A stretch of 64,000 nt of DNA from DASUBN01 sp964584665 (GCA_964584665.1 CAZPAO010000006.1:55223-119222), one strand, 5' to 3'; positions 17,732 through 26,163 are shown, counted from the first letter of the stretch. Translations and numbers: made by a program. Notes: generated by a model from the letters alone, not told the origin.

Positions 17732-17740
17732 TATACAGTC
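17721..17740. promoter_or_regulatory. LexA-binding SOS box upstream of dinB
   Basis: TACTGTATATATATACAGTC matches the E. coli consensus SOS box at 19 of 20 positions and is a near-perfect palindrome. It ends 19 bases before the dinB ATG. Confidence 0.93.
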
Positions 17741-17759
17741 TGCATATCCGGGCTCCACT

Positions 17760-18983
17760 ATGTCCCGATCCTGGCCCCGCGCGATTCTCCACGTGGACAT
17801 GAACGCCTTCTTCGCGTCCATCGAGCAGCGCGACTTCCCGGAGCTGCGCGGCATACCGGTGGCGGTCACCAACGGCCCCCAGGGCGCCACGATCATCACC
17901 GCGAGCTACGAGGCGCGCGCCCGGGGCGTGCGCACCGGCATGCACATCCGCGATGCACGCGTGCTCTGCCCCGGCATCGTCAAGCGCGCCTCGCGCCCGA
18001 CGGAGTACGTGAAGGTCTCCACCGCCATCATGGCGGCGCTGGACGCGGTGACGCCGGACATCGAGGTGTTCTCGGTGGACGAGGCCTTCCTCGACGTGAC
18101 CGGCGTTCAGCACATCCACGGCACACCGGAGCAGATGGGCCGCATGGCCAAGCGCATCGTGCTCGATGCCAGTGGGCTGCTCTGCAGCGTCGGCGTGTCG
18201 GGCGACAAGACCACTGCCAAGTTCGCCGCCAAGCAGCAGAAGCCGGACGGCCTCACGGTCATCCTGCCCTGGGAAGCCCGCGAGCGCCTGCGCGATGTGC
18301 CGGTGACCCAGCTCTGCGGCATCAACCGCGGCATCGGCGGCTTCCTGGCGGAGCGCGGCGTGAAGACCTGCGGTGACATGCAGCAATTGCCGGTGAGCGT
18401 GCTCGCTTCCCGCTTCGGCAACCTCGGCCGGCGCATCTGGCTCATGGCCCAGGGCCAGGACCCGAGCAAGGTGGAGACGCGCGTCGCCGCGCCGAAGTCC
18501 GTGGGCGCGAGCAAGGTGCTGCCGCCCGCCACCCGCGACCGGGACATCCTCGCCGCCTACCTGCAGCACATGGCCGAGACCGTGGCCCTGCGCCTGCGCC
18601 GCCATGGCCTGCGGGCGGTTAGCTTCGGCGTCGGGCTGGCCACCGATGCGGGCTGGGTGGGTTCCGAATACCGTTCCGCCTTCCCCACCGACGACGGCCA
18701 CGCCATCAACGCTTTCTGCACGGATCTGCTGGCGCGCCGCTGGCGCGGCGAGCCCGCCTACCAAGTGGCGGTGCGCGCCTTGGATCCCAAGGAGCGCGGC
18801 AACCAGCAGGATCTCTTCGGAGCGCCGCCGGAACGGCAGCAGGAAGTGAACGCGGTCATGGACCGCATCAACGACAAATACGGACGCTGGACCGTGATGC
18901 CGGCGCGCATGCTCGACAAGAGCGAGACGCCGGACGTGATCTCACCTTCCTGGAAACCCAGCGGCCACCGCCAGACGATCTAG
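17760..18983 (+). CDS. dinB: DNA polymerase IV (Y-family translesion polymerase)
   Basis: 407 residues. Catalytic acidic residues are present: D13 in HVDMNAFF and D107-E108 in SVDEAF. The palm/fingers region has ASYEARARGVRTGM, the thumb follows with GVSGDKTTAKFAAK and the helix-hairpin-helix region GIGGFLAERGVKTCGDM, and the little-finger domain covers roughly 240-360. Somewhat longer than E. coli DinB because of a C-terminal tail without a visible beta-clamp motif. Inserts bases opposite damaged DNA. A canonical LexA box sits directly upstream, so it belongs to the SOS regulon. Confidence 0.92.
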   Translation: MSRSWPRAILHVDMNAFFASIEQRDFPELRGIPVAVTNGPQGATIITASYEARARGVRTGMHIRDARVLCPGIVKRASRPTEYVKVSTAIMAALDAVTPDIEVFSVDEAFLDVTGVQHIHGTPEQMGRMAKRIVLDASGLLCSVGVSGDKTTAKFAAKQQKPDGLTVILPWEARERLRDVPVTQLCGINRGIGGFLAERGVKTCGDMQQLPVSVLASRFGNLGRRIWLMAQGQDPSKVETRVAAPKSVGASKVLPPATRDRDILAAYLQHMAETVALRLRRHGLRAVSFGVGLATDAGWVGSEYRSAFPTDDGHAINAFCTDLLARRWRGEPAYQVAVRALDPKERGNQQDLFGAPPERQQEVNAVMDRINDKYGRWTVMPARMLDKSETPDVISPSWKPSGHRQTI

Positions 18984-20296
18984 TGCGCGGCCGGCACCAC
19001 CCGCCAGATGGTGTTGCCCACGTCGTCCGCCACCAGGAGCGCGCCCTGCTTGTCGAAGATCACGCCCACGGGCCGGCCCTGGGCCTCGCCCTTGGCATCG
19101 AGGAAGCCGGTGAGGATGGGCTCCGGGTCGCCCTTCGGTTGACCCGCCACGAAGGGGATGAAGATCACCTGGTAGCCGTTCGGCGGCTTGCGGTTCCAGG
19201 AACCGTGCTGGCCGATGAAGGCGCCGCCCTTGTAATGGGCCGGGAAGAGACCGGACTTATCGAAAGCCAAGCCAAGCGAAGCAGTGTGGGCGCCCAAGGC
19301 ATAGTCCGGCGGTATGGCCTTGGCCACGAGGTCGGGCCGCGGCGGCTTGGCCCGGTCATCCGGATGCTGGCCGTAATAGCTGTAGGGCCAGCCGTAGAAG
19401 GCGCCTTCCTTCACCGCCGTCATGTAATCCGGCACCAGGTCGTTGCCGAGTTCGTCCCGCTCGTTCACCGCCACCCACAAGGCGCCGGTGTCCGGCTGGA
19501 AATCCATGCCGTTGGGGTTGCGGATACCGGTCGCGTATTCCTGATGCTGGCCCGTGGCCGGATCCACCTTCCAGATGGCGGCACGGCCCACTTCCGCTGC
19601 CGCGCCGTTGTCACCGGCGTTGCTGTTGGAGCCCACCGCCACAAACAGGGTCTTGCCATCCGGCGTCGCCACCACGTTCTTGGTCCAGTGATGGTTGATG
19701 GTGCCCGCCGGCAGGTCCGTGACTTTCACGCCCTGCTCCTTTATCTCCGTCTCACCCTCGTGATAGGGGAACTTGAGCAGCGCATCGGAATCGGCCACGT
19801 ACAGCGTGTCGCCCACCAGCGTCATGCCGAAGGGCGAGTTCAAGCCCTGCAGGAACACCGTCTCGGTCTCGGCCACGCCATCCCCGTCCTTGTCCCTGAG
19901 CAGCAGTATCTTGTTCGGGCTCTTGCCGTTGACACCGCTGTTCTTGAGGAAGGGCTTGGCGTACCAGGCATGGGGGCCGGTCTTGTCGTCCGGCTTCTCC
20001 GGGGCATTGGTCTCCGCCACCAGCACGTCGCCATTGGGCAGCACATACAGCCAGCGCGGATGCTCGAGCTTCACGGCGAAGGCCTTCACCGCGAACCCCG
20101 CCGCCGCCGTGGGCGTGGCGCCTTCCTTCCAGCCCACCGCATCCGGCACCTTGAAGGTGGGGATCAGGCTCTTATGGGGTGCGGGCAGTTCCGGATGAGG
20201 CCCATAGCCGGCGCTGGGAGGCAGGGCCGGCGCATCCGCGCAGGCGGACAGGGCCGGCAAGAGCAGGCAGGCCAGGGAGAACAGGATGCGGCGCAT
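18980..20296 (-). CDS. PQQ-type sorbosone/sugar dehydrogenase-like lipoprotein
   Basis: 438 residues with a lipoprotein signal (LLPALSAC). The remainder is a six-bladed beta-propeller of the glucose/sorbosone dehydrogenase family (PRWLYVLPNGDVLVAETN; GLNSPFGMTLVGDTLYVAD; GIRNPNGMDFQPDTGALWVAVNERDE; GQHGSWNR; PVGVIFDKQGALLVADD). Such proteins bind PQQ and oxidise sugars in the periplasm, but many homologues have no proven substrate. Starts 17 bases after the hemerythrin gene on the same strand (likely operon); tail-to-tail overlap of 4 bases with dinB. Confidence 0.82.
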   Translation of the reverse strand: MRRILFSLACLLLPALSACADAPALPPSAGYGPHPELPAPHKSLIPTFKVPDAVGWKEGATPTAAAGFAVKAFAVKLEHPRWLYVLPNGDVLVAETNAPEKPDDKTGPHAWYAKPFLKNSGVNGKSPNKILLLRDKDGDGVAETETVFLQGLNSPFGMTLVGDTLYVADSDALLKFPYHEGETEIKEQGVKVTDLPAGTINHHWTKNVVATPDGKTLFVAVGSNSNAGDNGAAAEVGRAAIWKVDPATGQHQEYATGIRNPNGMDFQPDTGALWVAVNERDELGNDLVPDYMTAVKEGAFYGWPYSYYGQHPDDRAKPPRPDLVAKAIPPDYALGAHTASLGLAFDKSGLFPAHYKGGAFIGQHGSWNRKPPNGYQVIFIPFVAGQPKGDPEPILTGFLDAKGEAQGRPVGVIFDKQGALLVADDVGNTIWRVVPAAH

Positions 20297-20313
20297 GGCG
20301 AGACCTCGGAGGT

Positions 20314-20901
20314 TCAGTGATGTTGATGCTGCGCGGGCAGCGGCTCGCCGAACACGGAACTCGGCAACTGCGTGTGTTCCGCCTTGCCGGGCTTGGCGCC
20401 CAGCTCGGACATGAGTTCCTGCTTGCGTTCCGCGAGCTTCACACCCAGGACCTTCAGGTCCACGCCCGAGGCGCGCGCCTTGGGGAACATCTCAGTCTGC
20501 TCCTCCTTGACGTGGTGCTTCACGTATTCGCCCATGACCTGCATGCGCGCGTCGAACAGCTCGTCCGGCGAGGCATCCTCCACCTGACTGATGAGCTGCT
20601 TCAGGGTCGCATGTTCCACCCGGGCTTCCGGCACCAGTTCCTTGTCCTTCTCCTTGAGCGCCTGTTTGATCGCCGGATAGAAGATGTCCTCCTCGATGCG
20701 CATGTGCACGCTCAAGCCGATACAGATCTCCGCGGCAAGGTCCTTCTTCTTCGCTTCCGAACGGGTCTTCTCCAGCTTGGCGAAGAGCGCGCTCACCTCG
20801 GCATGGTCCGCGCGCAGGAGCGCGACGGCGTCCTTGCCGCGGCTCTTCGCCTTCACGTTCTTGCGTCGCTTGCTGGAAGCACTGTGTTTGCTGTTCGACA
20901 T
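20314..20901 (-). CDS. Hemerythrin HHE-domain protein (complete ligand set)
   Basis: 195 residues from the ATG at 20901 (AAGGAGA upstream). A basic N-terminal tail is followed by an HHE four-helix bundle with all expected iron ligands: RADHAEV, VHMRIEEDIFYP, VEHATL and HHVKEEQTEMFP. It ends in a short Gln/His tail (QHQHH). Probably binds a di-iron centre and senses or stores oxygen or NO. Unlike the three hemerythrin-like paralogues elsewhere in the window, nothing is missing here. Likely co-transcribed with the sorbosone dehydrogenase-like gene. Confidence 0.85.
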   Translation of the reverse strand: MSNSKHSASSKRRKNVKAKSRGKDAVALLRADHAEVSALFAKLEKTRSEAKKKDLAAEICIGLSVHMRIEEDIFYPAIKQALKEKDKELVPEARVEHATLKQLISQVEDASPDELFDARMQVMGEYVKHHVKEEQTEMFPKARASGVDLKVLGVKLAERKQELMSELGAKPGKAEHTQLPSSVFGEPLPAQHQHH

Positions 20902-20963
20902 GGGGTCTCCTTGGATTGCGGTTCTCGGCGGTCGCGAAGCTGCGGCCACGGTGTCCGAAAACC

Positions 20964-21001
20964 AAAAAAGCGGTGGGCCCCGGCCATCAGCCGGGACCCG
21001 C
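20964..21001 (-). terminator. Intrinsic terminator after the 24-residue peptide gene
   Basis: On the minus strand a GC-rich hairpin (20970-20984 paired with 20990-21001, small mismatch) is followed by six T residues. It separates the small peptide gene from the hemerythrin gene, which then needs its own promoter in 20902-20963. Confidence 0.75.
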
Positions 21002-21017
21002 GGGATGATCTTGGGGG

Positions 21018-21092
21018 TCAATGCCAGAGCAGCGCGATGATGATCAGGACGGGGATGGGCACACCCAGCAGCCAGAGCAGTACGTAACGCAT
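21018..21092 (-). CDS. Single-helix membrane peptide, 24 residues
   Basis: Encodes MRYVLLWLLGVPIPVLIIIA followed by LLWH, nearly all transmembrane. The start has a very strong ribosome site (GAGGAGGAGAT, spacing 6), and an intrinsic terminator follows 16 bases after the stop. Both support it as a real small gene. It follows the multi-TM protein gene by 14 bases. Function unknown; small hydrophobic peptides of this kind often modulate neighbouring membrane proteins. Confidence 0.65.
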   Translation of the reverse strand: MRYVLLWLLGVPIPVLIIIALLWH

Positions 21093-21106
21093 GGTCTATC
21101 TCCTCC

Positions 21107-22003
21107 TCAGTTGTGCTGGTCGCGCAGACGGCCGCCGAAGGTGGCCATCAGGCTGGCAGTGAAGGCGCCGATGAGCAGCGCGATGGCGAACCACAGCGCC
21201 GCGTAGGCGGAGGCCTTGCGCGCCTTGTCCGCGGCTTCCTTCGCCGTGGCGGCCGCGGTCTTGAGCTTAGCGTTCAGCCCGGCATAGCCCTCGCTCACCC
21301 GTTGCTCGGCCTGCTCACGCGGCAGACCGGTGCGGGCCGACACCAGTTCGCCGCCCGCGCGCACGTCCTCGGTGGTGAGTCCCTGGGCCGCGAGCGCATG
21401 CAGGTAGATGCGGTCCAGCGCCGCGGTGGCGCCAGGATCGCCCGAGCCCGCCGGGATCGGATGGCCCGGCGTGCTGCGGAAGGTCGTATCGACGAAGTAG
21501 CCGAGCGTCTCGGCATCCGCCGTGGCTGTGACGGCCGCCGCCGCGCTGGCGGTCTTCACGCCGCCGCCCACGACGGAACCGGCCACGGAGGTCAGCACCG
21601 TCGCAGCCGCGAGCGTCGCCACCGCCCAAGCCACGAGGCCATGGGCCGTATCGCGGAAGAAGACTTCATGGGTATGCACACGCACCCATTTGGTGCGCAG
21701 GCGGCCGGCGAGATAGCCGCCCACCGCAGACGCCAGCAATTGCGTGAGGCTCAGCCACAGGATGGCTGAGACACCCAGCGCTTCGCCGCTGATGCCCTCA
21801 TGGGTCCAGGGTGATACCGATGAGAGTCCTAGCCCCGCGCCGATGAATAGCAGGATGAGCGAGAGCCCGGCGGCGACGGCGGCGCCGGCGAAGATGGCGC
21901 CCCAAGACGCAGCGCTGGTGTTTGAGACAGGCTGCGACTCGTCGGTCAGCCGGATGGTCTGTTCGTCCGTGTCCTGGACGGTGGAGTGTTTGAGCATTTC
22001 CAT
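21107..22003 (-). CDS. Multi-pass membrane protein with C-terminal helical region
   Basis: 298 residues. Four or five predicted transmembrane helices: SWGAIFAGAAVAAGLSLILLFIGAG (about 33-57), ILWLSLTQLLASAVGGYLAG, GLVAWAVATLAAATVLTSVAGSVVGGG and a C-terminal AYAALWFAIALLIGAFTASLMATFGG. Between helices 3 and 4 lies a soluble, Ala-rich region of about 120 residues with coiled-coil character. The N-terminal Ala/Gly pattern is shared by a widespread uncharacterised family. Start could be 22003 or 21997. Followed closely by the 24-residue peptide gene, suggesting one transcript. Confidence 0.7.
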   Translation of the reverse strand: MEMLKHSTVQDTDEQTIRLTDESQPVSNTSAASWGAIFAGAAVAAGLSLILLFIGAGLGLSSVSPWTHEGISGEALGVSAILWLSLTQLLASAVGGYLAGRLRTKWVRVHTHEVFFRDTAHGLVAWAVATLAAATVLTSVAGSVVGGGVKTASAAAAVTATADAETLGYFVDTTFRSTPGHPIPAGSGDPGATAALDRIYLHALAAQGLTTEDVRAGGELVSARTGLPREQAEQRVSEGYAGLNAKLKTAAATAKEAADKARKASAYAALWFAIALLIGAFTASLMATFGGRLRDQHN

Positions 22004-22130
22004 TGCGACCTGCGCGATGTGAGGGGTATGTTGGGATACTGCGAGTCGCGCAGAGATGCGTCTGTGCGCTGATACGCAGAATCGCGCGCATGGGGAATAG
22101 GCGGCCTTTACATATCCGCCACGTGACGGA

Positions 22131-22817
22131 TCAGGCCGCGGGGTGCAACAGCAGGTTCGGCCCGAAGTGCTGGATATCCAGGTCCGCCCCCAGTTTGCCG
22201 GAGTGCAGCAGCTTCGCCACCACCGCAGTCACGGTGGTATCGTTTGCCCGCGGATGCACGCGCACCAGCTCACGCATGGGGAGGTCGGTCAAGACCCGCA
22301 GGCGCTGCAGCACGGCCCTCTCCAGCTCGGCATCCGGGTTATCGATGGCGTACTTCACGAATGGCAGCATGCGACGCCAGTTGTTGATGCGCTTCATCGA
22401 GCCCGCGAGCTGCTGTTCGGTGACCAGCCGGCAGCCGTAACCCCTCTCCTGGGCCCAGTGCACCAGCACCGCCCACTCGGGCATCTCGCGCGATCCGCCG
22501 GTGAGCACCTCGCGGCACTCCTGCCGCCCGTCGCGCCAGCGTACCCACATGTCGAACACGAATTCGCGGCTCTCCAGTTGCACGGAGGGGTAGTACTCGC
22601 AGAGTTGGACCACTTCCGGATCCCCCTCCAGCAACAGCCAATGGAAGAACTCCATGCGGCTGCCGAAACAGACCGAGCGGTCCATCTTGGGGCTCCAACC
22701 GATGTGACTGGTAGCGCCGCTCCGGCTCCCCTGCGGATGCTGGAGAGGGCTCGGCATGGACCGGGATGCGCCATTGGGCACCCGTCCACCGGATGTGGGG
22801 TTTTGGAGTTGCGGCAT
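22131..22817 (-). CDS. Orphan TnsA-like endonuclease-domain protein
   Basis: 228 residues. The segment SRMEFFHWLLLEGDPEVVQLCEYYP, then QLESREFVFDMWVRW and ECREVL follows the TnsA/PD-(D/E)xK layout: Glu in SRME, Asp in FDMWV, acidic/Glu in ECREV. A basic C-terminal helical part (about 130-228) resembles a winged-helix DNA-binding tail. TnsA cuts 5' ends in Tn7-like transposition, but no TnsB/C/D genes are near, so this is a stand-alone copy of unknown role. The catalytic Lys expected after the Asp is not evident. Start uncertain; 22817 gives the longest form. Confidence 0.55.
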   Translation of the reverse strand: MPQLQNPTSGGRVPNGASRSMPSPLQHPQGSRSGATSHIGWSPKMDRSVCFGSRMEFFHWLLLEGDPEVVQLCEYYPSVQLESREFVFDMWVRWRDGRQECREVLTGGSREMPEWAVLVHWAQERGYGCRLVTEQQLAGSMKRINNWRRMLPFVKYAIDNPDAELERAVLQRLRVLTDLPMRELVRVHPRANDTTVTAVVAKLLHSGKLGADLDIQHFGPNLLLHPAA

Positions 22818-23030
22818 ACGATCCTTGTATCCGCGTGACGAGTCGGTATTTCAAGCGCCGTCAGCGACGGCAGGTCACGAGGACGGCAAGCATATAACCG
22901 CTTTACAAGAAAAAACATCAGGTAAAATCACCACGCACACGACATTTTCCCCGGCGATCTCCCGGGAAATACCTGAGCGGAACTCCCCTCTGCTGCATAT
23001 GCGCCCGGCGTTCTTTCCTGACTTTCCACC

Positions 23031-23831
23031 TCAGGTACTGGCGCTTACCTCTTTCGACTGCTGCCACGCTCTCCACAGCCACAACCCCGCCCACGCCCAG
23101 GACAGGATCATGAGCACGGCACCGAGCGTGTGCGCCACGCTGCCCAGCGTCTCAGCCGAACCCACCAGGCCGAAAGGCTGCAGGATGTTGTGCCAATCGT
23201 GACGGGCCACGTGGGCTTCAGCCACCTCGTCGTTCCACTCCCCCACCAGCGGCAGAGCCATCAGCTGGGCGTCCTTTATATAAGGCGCCACATCCAGCAC
23301 GTTCTCCGCCGTCCACCACAGGCAGAAGGATGCCGCGAAAGGATCCCGCTGCTTCCAGACGAACGCCACGCCGAGGAGCGCCGGCAGCAGGCACTGGAAC
23401 AGGCTGCCGCCGAGGTACATCATCCATTCGCCGAAGGGGCGGAAGAGCACGTGGCCGAACTCGTGGATGGGCAGGTCCACGCTGTGCAGGAAGGACGTCA
23501 TGATCTCCGCGGTGATCACCTTGTAGGCGATGAGCCGCACTCCCCATATCACCATCACCAGTAGCACCGCGGCCTGGGCTGCGAGCTTCACCGGGTCCGG
23601 CTTCTCCGGCAGTTCCATCAGCCGGTCATGCAGCCGCTGCCACAAAGTCGGAGGCTCTCCGTCTCCCCCATCAGTCTCCGCCGGCTCGGCCTGGACCGCG
23701 CTGTGGGCCGCCGCCACGGCCTCGTGATACCTGGCGTACTTGCTGAAGACGATGCCGCAGCGCGGGCACTCCAGATAGGGGTCCGCGTCTTTCGCCTGGC
23801 GCTGATAGCCGCATTTCGGGCAGGCATCCAT
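23031..23831 (-). CDS. Zinc-ribbon membrane protein with HEFGH motif (candidate metalloprotease)
   Basis: 266 residues. N-terminal zinc ribbon (C4, C7, C22, C25), a charged linker, then about five transmembrane helices. HEFGH (H123-E124-H127) sits at the start of a helix with PIHEFGHVLFRPFGEW, as in M50-like intramembrane metalloproteases. A possible third metal ligand lies in DVAPYIKD or HDWHNI further on. No PDZ domain. The HExxH motif is direct evidence; proteolytic activity is inferred. Single gene, divergent from the cupin gene. Confidence 0.65.
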   Translation of the reverse strand: MDACPKCGYQRQAKDADPYLECPRCGIVFSKYARYHEAVAAAHSAVQAEPAETDGGDGEPPTLWQRLHDRLMELPEKPDPVKLAAQAAVLLVMVIWGVRLIAYKVITAEIMTSFLHSVDLPIHEFGHVLFRPFGEWMMYLGGSLFQCLLPALLGVAFVWKQRDPFAASFCLWWTAENVLDVAPYIKDAQLMALPLVGEWNDEVAEAHVARHDWHNILQPFGLVGSAETLGSVAHTLGAVLMILSWAWAGLWLWRAWQQSKEVSAST

Positions 23832-23889
23832 CCCCCTAGTCTAGGGTAGGATGGCCGCCCAGGGCTGCCATGGAAACAGAGGGGATCTC

Positions 23890-24219
23890 ATGCGGATATC
23901 CGACATCCCGTTCGGCACCACCGACTGGTCCGCGGTGGAACGCACCGAGCATCCTGCCGAGAGCGGCAAGGCCTATTGGCGCACCCGCCGGTTCGGCGAC
24001 ATCCGCGTGCGCATGGTGGAATACACGCCGGGCTACGTCTCGGACCACTGGTGCAGGAAGGGGCATATCCTGCTGTGCCTGGAAGGCGAGCTGCATACCC
24101 GGCTCGAAGACGGCCGCGAGTTCGTGCTCAAGCCCGGCATGAGCTACCAGGTGGCGGACGAGGCCGAAGCGCACCGTTCTGCGGCGCCAGCAGGCGCCAA
24201 GCTCTTCATCGTCGATTAA
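23890..24219 (+). CDS. DHCW-motif cupin protein
   Basis: 109 residues from the ATG at 23890 (GAGGGGATCTC upstream). Single cupin barrel with VSDHWCRKGHILLCLEGELHT (the DHCW motif), LKPGMSYQVAD and a C-terminal AKLFIVD strand. These small cupins bind a metal ion; their function is not established. Likely monocistronic. Confidence 0.82.
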   Translation: MRISDIPFGTTDWSAVERTEHPAESGKAYWRTRRFGDIRVRMVEYTPGYVSDHWCRKGHILLCLEGELHTRLEDGREFVLKPGMSYQVADEAEAHRSAAPAGAKLFIVD

Positions 24220-24287
24220 GGGTTCTACTGGATGCGTGTAACGGAGCACGCTGATATACATAAGGCCGGCAACCCAGGGGATATCGC

Positions 24288-24494
24288 ATGAAATCGCAGA
24301 TCGGCCGAGAACACATACGCAGCAGCAGCGAAGGCCGCATCACCCAGAATGCGCCCGGCGGCCCTCAGGAACCCTCTGCTAAGGGTGCGGGAGATAAGAC
24401 GCAGCCCATCACCGATCCCTCGGAACTCGTGGCCGTGGTAGTGCACGTGGAGAAAGGGGCGCTGAACGTCGTCATGGACAAGAGCACCCGCTAG
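24288..24494 (+). CDS. Small hypothetical protein, 68 residues
   Basis: Polar, Ser/Gly/Pro-rich N-terminal half, C-terminal strand-like ELVAVVVHVEKGALNVVMD. CAGGGGAT lies 5-12 bases before the ATG. No recognised domain. Codon use resembles the neighbours. Real gene plausible but not proven. Confidence 0.4.
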   Translation: MKSQIGREHIRSSSEGRITQNAPGGPQEPSAKGAGDKTQPITDPSELVAVVVHVEKGALNVVMDKSTR

Positions 24495-24500
24495 CCCTGG

Positions 24501-24532
24501 AAAGAAAGAAGCCGGCAGCTCATGCCGCCGGC
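24501..24532 (-). terminator. Terminator of the first exported methyltransferase gene
   Basis: GCCGGC at 24511-24516 pairs with 24527-24532, and the minus strand continues into CTTCTTTCTTT. It lies 13 bases past the stop codon. Confidence 0.7.
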
Positions 24533-24545
24533 CTCCCTGTGGCGG

Positions 24546-25319
24546 TCAGTGGGCCGGCTTCTTGAAGCGGAAGATGAACTGGTCGGTATGTCCGCGGATG
24601 GCCTTGTCGAACACCGCGTTGTCGTGCTTGTCGGCGGGGTTCTTCAGCGCATCGCTGGAACCGTCGAACACGAAGCCGGCGGCCTCCACTTCCTTCCTGA
24701 CCGCCGCCGGGTCGACCCGGTGCAGGCTGTCGGTGTCGGTGAAGTTGGAGCCGGCGGGCGCCACGTGGTCGATCACCACGAAGTAGCCGCCCGGCTTCAG
24801 CGCGCTGAACACCTGCTTGTCGAAGGCGCCCATGTCGACGGGGCCCATGAACTTGTCATGGTAGTCATGGTAGTTCTGTGCGGTGAACACGAGGTCCACC
24901 GATTCCGGCGCGCTCAGCTGGTTGGCCGGCTGGGAGAGCACGCTCACGTTGGTGTAGGGCGCCTTGGTCACGAGATCCTGCCAGGCGGCTTGGCTCTTGG
25001 CCGCGTACTTGTCCATCTCGTGGGGCCACACGGTATAGACGTGGCCGTTCGGACCCACGATCCCGCTGAACACGCGGGTCCAGTAGCCGGTGCCCGGCAC
25101 CAGCTCGACCACCTTCTGGCCCGGCTTCACCTGGGCGAAGGTCATCACGTCCGCCACCTTGCGGCGGTCGTCGTCGACGGCATCGTCCTTGCGCGCCGGA
25201 TCGTTGATGGCGGCGGTCACGTAGGCCGGCACCGCGCTCTTGGCGTCGGAAGCGGCGAGCGCCACGCCAGCCAGAGGCAGGGCGAAGGCGAGTGCGAATA
25301 CGGAAGTGGCGAGACGCAT
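24546..25319 (-). CDS. Exported class I SAM-dependent methyltransferase-like protein (copy 1)
   Basis: 257 residues from the ATG at 25319 (GGGAGAG upstream). A clear signal peptide (MRLATSVFALAFALPLAGVA, cleavage after LAASA-like region) precedes a Rossmann methyltransferase fold: motif I VVELVPGTGYWTRVF (about 72-86), VDLVFTAQNYHDYHD and ALKPGGYFVVIDHVAP. The family matches the COG4798 type of predicted methyltransferase. Export is puzzling because SAM is cytoplasmic. A paralogue with the same architecture lies at 38330-39094. Confidence 0.8.
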   Translation of the reverse strand: MRLATSVFALAFALPLAGVALAASDAKSAVPAYVTAAINDPARKDDAVDDDRRKVADVMTFAQVKPGQKVVELVPGTGYWTRVFSGIVGPNGHVYTVWPHEMDKYAAKSQAAWQDLVTKAPYTNVSVLSQPANQLSAPESVDLVFTAQNYHDYHDKFMGPVDMGAFDKQVFSALKPGGYFVVIDHVAPAGSNFTDTDSLHRVDPAAVRKEVEAAGFVFDGSSDALKNPADKHDNAVFDKAIRGHTDQFIFRFKKPAH

Positions 25320-25433
25320 GGTTTTCTCTCCCAAGTGGAAACAGAGGATTCTATCTGTAGACCCGTAACAGCGTCGTGACATTACAGCGAACCGTTAAGT
25401 CCCTGTCCGTATTCCGGGGTTGCTGCCTACCCC

Positions 25434-25477
25434 CATTCCCGCCCCGGATTACATATGCACGGGGCATTTCCCTACAT
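25434..25477 (+). repeat. 44-base upstream element, copy 1
   Basis: Matches the element at 27097-27140 at 37 of 44 positions, including a shared GGATTACATA core. Each copy lies 25-80 bases before a hemerythrin-like gene. Probably a shared promoter or leader element of the paralogues. Confidence 0.65.
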
Positions 25478-25510
25478 CGCCGGGAGCCCCCATCCCTGAA
25501 GCTAGGGCCC

Positions 25511-26059
25511 ATGGAATACCACGAAGTAGACCTCTATCCTGCCAGGAGCCTCGGGGACACCATGCTAGGCACGTTCTTCCGCAGACAAGCCAAGAAAGAC
25601 CTGTCCACTGTGGCCGAGCAGGCCCCGGAAGTGCTCTATAACCCGGCCCTGGTGATGACTCTCACCCACCAGCACCGCTGCCTCGTGATGCAGCTGGTGA
25701 AGGCCCATAGCTCGGCCCAGCAGGGCCTCTATGAGGAGGTCCACCAGACCCTGGACCAATTCCAGACGGACCTGGCCGAGCACATGAAGCGCAAGGCCGC
25801 TGCGTTCCACCCATATGTCGAAGCCCACCTGCGCGGCCCGGACGCGAAGGACCTGCTGCGCGAGATGCGCGCCAACTCCCTCTTCATCGAGCGGGCCGTG
25901 GAAAGTTTCCTGAAGCACTACGGCAGCTACCCCGTGACCGACCGCACCGCCCTGCGCTTCGGCATCGAGATCAGCGGGGTGAGCGAGGAGTTCTGCGAGC
26001 GGCTGGAGAAGGAAGAGGCGCAGTTCTACAGCCTCTACATGCCGCCCGAGGCTTACTGA
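25511..26059 (+). CDS. Hemerythrin-like four-helix protein (paralogue 1, degenerate)
   Basis: About 182 residues from the ATG at 25511 (MEYHEVDLYPARSLGDTMLG); an internal ATG at 25562 (MLGTFFRRQ) aligns with the start of the other two paralogues and may be the true start. The bundle follows THQHRCLVMQLVKA, EHMKRKAAAFHPYVEAHL, FIERAVESFL and RLEKEEAQFYSLYMPPEAY. Compared with canonical hemerythrins the HxxxE of helix 2 is H-M-K-R-K (Glu lost) and the His of helices 3 and 4 are absent. Iron binding is therefore doubtful. A strong terminator follows. Confidence 0.72.
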   Translation: MEYHEVDLYPARSLGDTMLGTFFRRQAKKDLSTVAEQAPEVLYNPALVMTLTHQHRCLVMQLVKAHSSAQQGLYEEVHQTLDQFQTDLAEHMKRKAAAFHPYVEAHLRGPDAKDLLREMRANSLFIERAVESFLKHYGSYPVTDRTALRFGIEISGVSEEFCERLEKEEAQFYSLYMPPEAY

Positions 26060-26126
26060 AGATCGACCGGATTTTTGGGGGTTCCAGAGTGTAAGAGTCC
26101 ATGTGGGAGAGCTTAAGGCTGGGGGG

Positions 26127-26163
26127 AAATGGCTTTCTGACTTTGTCAGAAAGCCATTTTTTT
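26127..26163 (+). terminator. Strong intrinsic terminator
   Basis: A 15-bp stem (26127-26141 with 26145-26159, loop TTT) runs directly into T residues. It terminates the hemerythrin-like gene ending at 26059. Confidence 0.92.

Noticed and set aside
23890..24262. Minus-strand frame opposite the cupin gene
   Set aside because: Shadow frame; the plus strand shows the DHCW cupin motif and a ribosome site.
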